Part shown: positions 12,201-24,200 of the stretch, piece by piece
How the letters are laid out: each line of letters starts with the position of its first letter
Numbering within the stretch: position 1 is the first letter of the stretch
From: Aquimarina muelleri DSM 19832
Lineage (GTDB): Bacteria; Bacteroidota; Bacteroidia; Flavobacteriales; Flavobacteriaceae
Length of the DNA stretch: 41,495 nucleotides
Direction of reading: 5' to 3'
NCBI RefSeq assembly: GCF_000430665.1
Contig: NZ_AUML01000043.1
Location: 1-41,495 of the forward strand
Notes under the pieces: generated by a model
The model's input: the letters and a program-made list of their open reading frames with translations, nothing else
Told to the model about the DNA's origin: nothing
Database searches by the model: none
Position numbers and translations under genes: made by a program

Positions 12201-15200
12201 TCTTTTTCTATATAATCAATTCGTTCTTTTGGATATCCTGGATCAATTGGGATATAAACAGCTCCTATTTTTTGTATTGCTAAAAGAACCCCTATTAACC
12301 AATTACTACGTTCTAATTTTACTCCAACAAAATCTGCTGTAGTTATACCATATTCACTTATTAAATGATTAGCAATCTTATTGGATATACTATCAAGTTC
12401 AAAATATGTCCATTCTTGTTCTCCAAAGACAACAGCTATTTCATTTGGTGTTTTAGCCAGCTGTTTAGCAAATAATGAAACTAATGTTTCGTGAGAAGTT
12501 CCTACTGTTTGAGTATCATTAGATGTAATGAGTAAGTGTTCTTTTTCTAACTCAGATAACATACTAGTATTTGCAATACCTACTTCTGGCTTTGTAATAC
12601 ATTCTGACACCAATTTTTTATAATGGCCTGCTATCTTTTTAATAGTTTGCTCTGTAAACAAATCAGAACAATATGTAATATCTAATGCTATTCTGGACCC
12701 TTTTTCTTCTACTAATAGTGTTAAATCATAATTAGAAGAATTAATTTCTAATTCGTTCATATGTACTCCAACACCTTCTAATTGTATTTCTCCCATTTCA
12801 GGGGTATTTTGTAATACGAATAATACCTGAAACAAAGGACTCATACTCATATCGCGAGATTCAATTACCCGATCTACTACCTTCTCAAAAGGTGTCTGTT
12901 GGTATTCGTATGCTTCGATAGTTGTTGCTTTTACTTTTTCTAACAACATACTAAACGAAGGGTTATTCCCTAAATCACTTCTTAATGCCAATGTATTAAC
13001 AAAAAAACCAATTAAATTTTCTGTTTCTTCTTGGGTTCTATTCGCAATTGGAGTTCCTACACAAATATCTTCTTGTCCACTATATCTATATAGTAATACT
13101 TTAAAAACACTTAACAGTACCATAAAAAGAGTTACACCTTCCTCTTTAGCGAAATCATTTAATGCAGTTGATAGCTCTTCATCTAACATAAATGAAAAAT
13201 TTGCACCTTGTTTACTTTGTATTGAAGGGCGTAAATAATCAAAAGGTAGCATTAAAGGAGCTATGCCACTTAATTGGTTTTCCCAATACTGTAATTGTTG
13301 CTCTAATACAGTTCCATCTATATATGTTCGTTGCCATATCGCATAATCTCCATATTGAATTGCCAATGGCTTTAATTCTATTTCTTGATTAAGCTTTAAT
13401 GCCTTATATATTGTTTTTAACTCATTAACCAAAATACTATTAGACCATCCATCACTAGATATGTGATGAAATACTCCTACCAGTTCAAAAGACTCGGCTT
13501 CCAACTGGAACAAGCACATTCTAAACATATAATCCTTAGATAGATCAAAAGGGGTCGCTATAAATTCGCTAATCTGATCTTCTAATAACTCACAATCTTT
13601 TACAATTACTTTTTTCAAACTCCAATCTTCCGGAGAGCGTACCACTTGATAGCCAATACCATTTTCCTCATTAATAACAGTACGAAGAATCTCGTGTCTG
13701 GATACTATTATTTTTAGAGAAGCCTCCAAAGCAACTATATCTAATACCCCTTCTAGATATAAGGATACTGGCATATGATAGTTTATACTTCCTTCTAATT
13801 GATCTATAAACCATAACCGTTCTTGACTAAAGGATAATGGAAGTCTTTCTTTATTGTTTCTGGGCTTAATTACAGGTACGATGGATGTTGATGAATGGAT
13901 TAAATGTTCTCCTAACTCTAGGATTGTTGGTTTGGAAAAAATATCTCGAATCGCTAGTTCTGTTTTCATCCTTTTTCGAATCAAAGAAACCAATCGTGTT
14001 GCCAATAGCGAATGTCCTCCTAATTCAAAAAAGTTATCATATATTCCTATTTTTTCTATTGCTAAAATCTCTTCCCATATCGTAACTAGTTGTTTTTGAG
14101 TATAATTATTAGCCGCTACATACTTCTTAGAAGAACGTATAGCGCTATCAGGAGTGGGTAAGTTTTTCTTATCTATCTTACCATTACTAGTTAACGGCAT
14201 TTCATCTAAGAAAACCCATAATTCAGGAATCATGTATTCTGGTAATCTCTCTCTGAGGTTTTCTTTAATTTTTTCTTTTTCAAAATTTTCATTAACGACT
14301 ACATACCCAAGTAAAAAAGCAGTTCCTTCAGAATCTGTTTTTGCTAAAACACAACAACTGTTAATCGCTTCGATTTCAGAAAGTACGCTTTCTATCTCTC
14401 CCAGTTCTATTCGATACCCTCTGATTTTTACCTGATCATCTTTACGTCCTATATATTCTATTGTCCCATCAGCAAGCCATCTTCCTATGTCGCCAGAGCG
14501 ATACAGTCGTTCTCCAGGTTCAAATGGATTAAGAACAAACTTCTCACTTGTTAAGGTCGTTCTATTCAAATATCCTTTTGATAAACCTGCTCCAGAGACA
14601 CAAATTTCTCCTATTACGCCTACTGGAACTAATTGTAAAGCATCATCCAATATATAACAAGACAAGGTAGGAATGGCGCTTCCTATAGTACTCGTTGTTT
14701 TAAGTACATCTGCTGCTGTAATCTCTTTATAGGTTACATGTACGGTAGTTTCTGTTATTCCATACATATTAACCAACTTACAATTCGGAAGGTCTCTCTT
14801 CCACTGTTGTAACTGTAGTGGATTTAAAGCTTCTCCTCCAAAAATAACATAACGCAATACAACATCAGATACCTCCTGTAATACTTCTTCCTGAAGTACA
14901 TAAAATGATTTTGGTGTTTGGTTTAATATGGTAACTTGTTCTTTTTTTAATAACTCACTATATGCAATAGTATCTTTAGTTATCGTTTTAGGCACAACTA
15001 CTAAACGCCCTCCAAATAATAAAGCTCCAAAAATTTCCCAAACTGAAAAGTCAAAACAGAAAGAGTGAAACAAAGTCCATACATCATTTTGATCAAAGTC
15101 AAATAAGGCTGCATCGTTTTTAAATAATCGAACAACATTTTGATGTGATATCAAAACCCCCTTAGGTTTTCCTGTAGAGCCCGAAGTATAAATAACATAA

Positions 15201-18200
15201 GCCGTGTCTGTTATCTTTATCTTTCTTTTTACGGATGTAGGCATCTCCTTTTCTATATCCTCTTTATCTTTATCCAGTAAAATCAGATCGGGTACTTTAT
15301 TCTTAATTTTACTACTCGCAAAAACGGTAGTTACCATCCGTTGTAAACTAGCATCTTCTATAATATACGCTATGCGATCCTCTGGATATTCTGGATCTAT
15401 TGGCACATAGGCTCCTCCTGATTTTAGTATTCCTAAAATCCCAATAATCATCTCCACTGAACGCTCTATACAAATACCTACTAAATCATTATTACTAACT
15501 CCTTTTTTTATCAAATAATGTGCTAATTGGTTAGATCTATAATCCAGTTCTTTATAAGACACGTGTTCTTTATCAAATGTAACCGCAATAGCATCTGGAG
15601 CTAACAGAACCTGATCAGAGATTAAATCCACTAGATTTTTATCTTTAGGATAAGAAACAGAAGTATTATTAAATACATTCAATAGCTGATATTCTTCTGA
15701 TCGGGTTAATAAAGAAGCAACAGATACTTTTTGATCAATATCATCAACAATACGATGTAATAACTCATTATAATGGAGTAACATTCTTTGTATCGTTTCT
15801 TCCTTAAATAAATCAACACAATACTCTACTCCTAGAAAAATCCCAGCATCTCCCTCCATAGCCATCAATGTGATATCAAACTTAGAAGTCGTACTATCAT
15901 AATCGTATGAAGATATCTCAAAATCATTCGTTTTTAATTCTTTTTGATCTGATACATTCTGTAATACGAATAAGACTTGGAACAAAGGTGTCATACTTGT
16001 ATCCCGATGATTTATCACACGTTCTACAACCTTTTCAAAAGGAATTTGTTGATGATTATATGCTGCGAGTGTGGTTTCTTTTACTTGTTGTAAAACTTCT
16101 CTAAAAGTCAAATCTTGACTAAAATCAGTTCTCAAAGCCAGCGTGTTAGCAAAAAAACCTATCAGATCTTCAGATTCTTTCTGAATTCTATTCGCAATTG
16201 GTGTCCCAACACAAATATCATCTTGATGACTATAGCGATATAACAATATCTTAAATACAGAAAGTAACAGCATAAATAGCGTTACTCCTTCCTCTTTACA
16301 TATCTCTTTTAGATCATTTGTTATTTTACTATCTAAAGAAAATCGCATACTTGCACCTTTGGTACTCTGCTCAGATGGTCTTACATAATCATAAGGTAAA
16401 GATAGTGGTGCAACTGAATTCAATTGTTGCTCCCAATATGCAAGTTGTTTTTCTAATACTTCTCCTCGAATATAGGTTCGCTCCCATACTGCATAATCAG
16501 CATATTGCAATGACAGAGGAGCTAAACTCAATGATTTTCCTTTTGAATAACTTTCATAAATTGTAATAAACTCTCGAATAAAAACTGTATTAGACCATCC
16601 ATCACTAGCTATATGATGAAATACTCCTGCTAAGACCCAGGAATCTTGCCCTTCTTCATACAGGCATATTCTAAGCATATAATCTTCTTGCAAATCAAAA
16701 GGACGAGCTATAAAGTTTTCTAATTCTTTATCCAGTTCATGAGCCTCCAAAGCAAGGTGTTCCATCGACCATTCTTTTTCAGATATGACTTTTTGATATC
16801 CAATTCCTTCTTCTGTTTCAATAACAGTTCTAAGAATCTGATGTCTGGAAACGATTTCTCGAAAACTGGTCTCCAACACTTTCTTATCAACAGTTCCTTC
16901 AAATCGTAAAACCAATGGCATATGATAAGCAACACTACCTTTCATCTGATCTAAGAACCACAATCTTTCCTGACTAAAGGATAGGGGTATATGATCCTGA
17001 TATCTTATTGGTATTATTGGAGGCATCAATTCTTTTAGAGAGTTAGTCGATATAAAAAGAGCTAATTCTGAAAGAACAGTATATGCAAAGACATCTCGAA
17101 TAGTTATCTCTACTTGTATTTCTTGTCTAATGATAGATACCAATCTGGTTGCTAATAATGAATGTCCGCCTAAATCAAAAAAGTCATCATGTATCCCGAT
17201 TTTTTTAACATTCAATAACTGCTCCCATATTTGAGCAAGTTGCTCTTCTACTTTATTTCGGGGAGGTGCATACTTCAAAAGACTTTCTCCTACAGCAAGC
17301 TCATCTGGTAATTTTGCTTTATCAACTTTCCCATTACTGGTTAAGGGCATGGTATCTAAAGTAACCCACAAACGAGGCACCATATAATCTGGTAACGTAT
17401 GTTTTAATTTTTCCTGAATTTTTTTCTTGTCGAATGTATCTTCAGTCACTAAATAGCCTACAAGATATTTCGTTCCTTGTTCATCTGATTTTGCTATTAC
17501 GCAACAACTGCTTACTGTACTTATTTTTGTTAATGCATATTCTATCTCTCCAAGCTCTATACGGTGACCTCTGATTTTTACCTGATCATCTTTACGTCCT
17601 ACAAATTCAATATTACCATCAGGTAACCACCTAGCCAAATCACCAGTACGGTACATTGACCATCCTGAAGAAAAAGGATCTGTAATAAATTTTTCTTTTG
17701 TTAAAGTTTCTCTATTTAAATATCCTTTCGCAACACCTACTCCTGCAACGCATAATTCTCCTATGACCCCCTGCGGCTGTAGGTGTAAATCTTCTGAAAG
17801 AATATACACTTTTGTATTCGTAATAGGTTTTCCTATAGGAACATTATCGAATATCTCTCCATTAAATACTGTTGCACATATACTAGTTTCTGTTGGTCCA
17901 TAAGCATTACTATAGTTCCCTATTTTTGCAAATTCCTTCGCCTTTAATATTGGAGCTTCTTCTCCCGCAGTAATTAAAGTATCAATACTTTCTAGTTCCT
18001 CTATGTTTAATAATTTAAGATATGCAGGAGGCAAAGTCGCCCATGTAATAGCATTTTCTTGTATAAATTCAATAAACAACCGAGTATCTTTCTTCACGAG
18101 TTCTCCTATAATATAAAGGCTGGAACCACTAAAAAGTGCTATAAGTATTTCCCATATAGAAGCATCAAAGGATTGATTTGCAAACTGTAAACAATGTCTT

Positions 18201-21200
18201 TTGGTATCTTCCGTTAACTTACGTACTTGAGACATAATTGTGTTTACAATCCCACTATGGGATATCATTACTCCTTTAGGTTGTCCTGTTGATCCAGATG
18301 TATAAATAATATATGCCAACATTTGATGATGAATATTTATATTTTCAAATGTTTTGGAGTATTTTTCTTTTTTATTTATAAAATCAAAAAGTAAGGTGTC
18401 TTCTATTATAATTTTGCATTGACTATCATTTTCAACGTATTGGATTCGGTCTTCTGGATAATTTGGATCAATAGGAATATAGGTTCCTCCACTCTTAAGT
18501 ATTGCTAAAAGTGAAATAATCAACCATTCTGAACGCTCTATTTTAACCCCTACAAAACTTTCCTCTTCAACTCCACATTCAGTAATAAGATAGTTTGCTA
18601 ATTGATTGGATTGTTCGTCCAATTCCTTATATGTCAAAACTCTTCCTTCATTTACAACCGCTATAGCATCTGGTTTTTCTTCTACTTGTTTTTTAAATAA
18701 ACTGACTATATTTTCTTTCTCATTCTCTTCTAAAAAAGTATCATTATAAACCTCTAATAACAATTTTTTTTCTTTTGAAGTAACTATCGAAATTTGCTGA
18801 AAAGTACTAGATACAGGTAATTCTACGAACTGCGTAAGTGCTTCAATAAAATGCCCTTGAATTTGTTTAACTATGGATTCTTCTAGTATAGAAGTATTAT
18901 GGATAAATTTTAGAGTAAACTCCTCTTTCTGTAAAGTCACTGCAATAGCCAAAGGATAATTGGTCTGTTCTTTTACTTGTATTGCATCTATTTCTAATAA
19001 ATGTTCTGCTTTTGTTAACGCCTCTGATATCGGATAATTTTCAAAAACAAAAACCGTATCAAACAAATCTCCTTTTATTTCACTTAAACTCTGGATTTTT
19101 GCTAAACTAGTATACTGATATTCTCTACAAGAAGTATGATTAAGTTGTAGAGCTATAAGCCATTCTAAAATCTTATCATCTGCGTTTAAAGACGTACATA
19201 AAGGAATTGTATTAATATATAAACCTACTCGTTTTTCAGAAGCCTCTAAATCTGTTGGTCTTCCTGACACTGTAACTCCATATGCAACTTCTTTTTCAGA
19301 AGTATATCTAGACAACAACATTGCCCATACTCCTTGAAAAATTGTATTTGCCGTTACATGGTTTGATTTTGCATATCTAAGAATTTTTTTAGTCAGTACT
19401 GTATCTATAGGTAATATTGATTCTTCAAAACTTCCGTTTGCTTTATTTCCAGATACACCCCCCTTATAAAATGGTAATATAGTAGGAGCAGTAAGTTTTT
19501 TAATATACTCCTTCCAAAAAGTCTCTTCTATATTAGTATTCTTTTTTGTTATATATTGAATATAGTCCTCGTATAAATCTTCTTTTATATCTGGTAGTAT
19601 GTCTCCTTTTAACAAAGTAGCATACGTTTCTATAAATTCTTGTATTAAAACTGACATAGACCACCCATCAAGCAAGATATGATGATTTGTAAAAATCATT
19701 CTTTGAGAAACCGAAGCAGTTTTTATTAGAGTAATCCGTACCAGAGGAAAAGTATCAAACTCAAAACCTAATTCTCGATCTTTCTTTAAGAAAGAAGCTA
19801 TCATTATTTCCTGCTCTTCATCAGTATAAGAACTAACATCTAATTCTGTAATAGGTATTTGAACTTCATCTTTTACTAATTGTACAGGGGTGCTTAGTTC
19901 TTTATGAAAGAAACCAGTTCTAAGAATACTGTGATTTTTCGCTAAATAGTTCCAAGAGGATTGTAATATATCTACTTGTACCTTTTCTTTAAAATACAAT
20001 CCCAATTGTACAATGTATGAACCTGCATCAGTATCATATAGCCCATGAAACAACATCCCTTCTTGAAGTGGGCTTAATTTATATATGGATTCTGGTACTA
20101 TTTTCTTATCCTTTATGGTTTTAGCAAAAGCATCAAACTCGGTATAAGTCAATTCCTTTTGCAGTCCAAAATCTGAAGGAGTCATTTCCTTGTCTTTATG
20201 CTTGCAACAATGTTCTATTACTAGCTCTAAAGTTTGTTGATATACTGTTGCTAATTCTTCAATATTTTTTTGATCAAATTCTAAGGTTGAATAATCCCAA
20301 GAAATAACTAAGTTTCCTGCTGTTACAGAACTATTAATAACTAAACTATTGTGAAATGGGGTATTTCTACCAACTTCTGCCTCTCCAATCGTATCTCCTG
20401 CTTGACCGAACCTTTTATTTGTTTTAAAAATGTTATCTAATTGTCCTAAATAATTAAACACAATATCCCAATGCTTTCCTGCAAGGTTATTTCTTACTGA
20501 TTTTGAGTCATTTAAATATCGTAATGCACCGTACCCTAATCCTTTATCTGGAATATTACGTAATTGCTCTTTTACAGATTTTATCAAATTTCCTAAAGAA
20601 ATTTCTGGAGATACCGATAAAGAAACTGGATATAAACTAGTAAACCAACCTACTGTATTGGTAGTATCAATTGTTCTGGAAATATCTTCTCTTCCATGTC
20701 CTTCTAATCCTATTACTACATTATCTCTTTTTGCCCATTTGCTAATCGTTAACCCTAAACAACTCAACAATATATCCTCTACTTCTGTACCATAACAATT
20801 ATGCACCTCTTTTAATAGAGATGTTGTATGCTTAACACTTAAAGTACTATGATATGTAGTAACATTCTTTTGTTGAGATATTGTTGAAGTACTATTGGCG
20901 TTAAGGGGTATAAAATTAGAAATCACTTTTTGCCAATACGGTAATTGTGCTAAAAGTAAATCACTATTAGCATACTGCTTCATTACTGCTACCCACTGGC
21001 GATATGAGCTTCCTTTTACTCCCAAATCTATGTTTTCTTCTTGATACAAGGCGTTTAATAGCACGTCCAAATCTTCCATCAAAATTCGCCATGAAACTCC
21101 ATCTACAACTAAGTGATGCGCAATAAATAGTATTCTATTTTTTTCTTCATCCGTTGGTGTTTTAATTAAAACTACTTTAAAAACACCTTCTTCAATATCA

Positions 21201-24200
21201 GATAATTTCTTTTGGTATATATCATAACAATCCTTTATCAATTCAGACAACTCCTCTTCTGAAACTGCAAATTGAAAATCCACAACTGCTATTTTCTCTT
21301 GTAATTCTCGATACTGTTGTCTCCAGTTATTATTTTCTTTTTTATACTGAAACCGAAGTGCATCATGACGCTGAATCAATGCTTGCACAGCTGTTAATAG
21401 GTGAGATTCCTTAACTGACTTCTCAATAGTTAAAAGTAATGATTGGTTAAAGTGTTCCTTAGCCACATAAATATCTTCAAAATACCATTTCTGAATTGGC
21501 AATAAATCACATACGCCTTCTAATACTCCTTGTTCTCCTAATATTTTATCATTTTCAAGAGTTATCTTTTCTGATAACTCTTGTATGGTTTGGTATTCAA
21601 ATACATCTCTTGGTTGTAGCTGGTACCCTAAGCGCTTCATTCTACTAACTACCTGAATCGTGATGATAGAGTCTCCTCCTAGTTCAAAGAAATTATCCTG
21701 AATACCAATTTGTACTACAGACAATAATTCTTTCCAAATTCTGACTAACTGTTTCTGTGTTTCGTTTTTTGGGGCTACATAGGCCTTTACAGATAATTGA
21801 GACATGTCTGGGTCTGGAAGAGCATTTCTATCTGTTTTCCCATTTTTTGTCAAAGGCATATCATCTAATACAACCCACAACTTTGGGATCATATAGTCTG
21901 CTAATTCTAATGCTAATTGTCGTTCTATATCCTCTTTCTCTAAAAAAACATCTTCCTTAACGATATACCCAACTAAGCGTTTATTTGTGGTTATGTCTTG
22001 TTTTGCAAGAACACAACAGTTTGTAATTCCTGGAACCGAAGAAAGAACATTTTCTATTTCTCCCAATTCTACTCTATACCCTCTTATCTTTACCTGATCA
22101 TCTTTTCTACCAACAAATTCTAAATTTCCGTCTGGTAACCAACGAACAAGATCTCCTGTTCTATACATTCGGGCACCTTTCACAAAAGGATTAGGTATGA
22201 ATTTTTCTCTTGTTAATTCTTCTTTATTCAAATATCCTTTTGCCAAACCATCTCCCCCTACACATAATTCACCTATAACTCCAATAGGTTGTAAAGAAGT
22301 TAAAGTCTCATCAAATACATACGCTTGACTGTTATTAATAGGTTTACCAATAGGGATATCTTTTTCTTTTATATCTGTAATTGTATACGTTGTAGAAAAC
22401 GTAGTGTTTTCTGTAGGACCATATCCATTGATAATTAAAATATTTGGATATGCACGAGATATTTTATCTGTATACTTAAAAAGTACTTTGTCTCCTCCTA
22501 CCAAAAGATTACTAATGTTTTCAAAAACAGTACTATCTTCCTCTGCTACTTGATGAAACCAAGAAGCCGTCATCCATAATGTATTTACGCTATTTTTTTC
22601 TATCGTTGTTTTTAGGTGTGCTGTATTCAGTAGTTTATAGGTATCCGTTATGATCAGTTTCCCTCCGTTTAGTAAAGTTCCCCAAAACTCTATTGTCGTC
22701 GCATCAAAAGATATAGAACCCGTAGATAACCAAACTGTAGCTGTATTTAAATCTACATAATCACAAGATTTTGATAATCTTACAATACTTTTATGGGCTA
22801 TCATTACCCCTTTTGGATTTCCTGTCGATCCTGAAGTATACAATACATATGCTAAACTTTCTGAAGAATATATCGGGGCCGAAAAAACAACACTATACGT
22901 TTCTTTTATTCTCTTAAAATTTTCTATAACATCTGTGTTAATGGTCAGTGCGCAATTAGAATCTTTCTCGATATAGTCCTTTCTTGCTGCTGGATAATTT
23001 GGATCTATAGGAACATACACTGCTCCTGTTTTTAAGATTGCCAACATAGAAATAATTAACCATTCTGTTCGCTCAAGGCTAATCCCTATAAGATCCTCAT
23101 AAACTACATCGCAACTATTTGATAGATAATTAGCCAGTTGATTTGATTCTTCATCTAACTTCTTATAAGTTAAACTATACTCATCTCCAATAACAGCTAT
23201 TGTATCAGGAGTAATCATAACCTGCTCTAGAAACAAGCTTATGACTGTCTTTTCTTTTGGATATGATACAACTGTATCATTAAATCCTTTCAATATTTGT
23301 TGGGTTTCTGTTCCTGACAACATCGATAATGCAGTAATCGAATGGTTTCTGTTTTCAACTATACTATGCAGTAAATTTTGATAGTGTAGAGCCATTCGAT
23401 GCATGGTTTCTTCACTAAATCGATGCGTATCATACTCTAATATCATCGATAAATTTTCAGATTTTTCATCTATAATACAAGTGATATCATATTTACAGGT
23501 TGTATTTTCTACCTCATAAGGAGCACAATAGAGTCCTCCTAAATTCAATTCTTCTAAATCAAAAGACTGCTGTAATGCAAATATTACCTGGTAGATAGGA
23601 GAAACCCCTATCTCTCTTCTAGTAGTTACTCGTTTTACAACTTCTTCAAAAGGAGCAGACTGATTTTTATAAGCATCTAAGCTGGTTTGTTTAACTTGAT
23701 GTAGTATTTCCTTAAAAGTTGCCTTGCCATCCAATTCGTCTCTCATTGCAAGTGTATTTACAAAATACCCTATCAGCCTTTCTAATTCATGTTGATGTCT
23801 ATTAGCTATTGGAGTACCTACACAGATATCTGATTGACCACAGTACCTAAATAATAATATTTTAAATACAGATAGTAATGTCATAAAAAGAGTAACTCCT
23901 TCTTCTTTTGCTAGTTCCTTTAACGATGTTTTCAAAGTTGCATCCAAGGTAAAAATTAAGGTTTTCCCCTTTTTTTCAACAGGATAAGGACTTGAAAAAT
24001 CGTATGGCAAATTCAAAGGCAAAACTCCTGTTAATTTTTCTTCCCAATAATCTAATGCAGTGGACAAAAATTTTCCTTTCAAATAATTTCTTTGCCAAAT
24101 AGCATATTCCGAATACTGAATCGGTAATGGTAGAAGTTCTGGTTGTTTTCCTTTTGAATAGACTTCATAAAGGGTACTAAACTCGTTTAATAAGATCGCT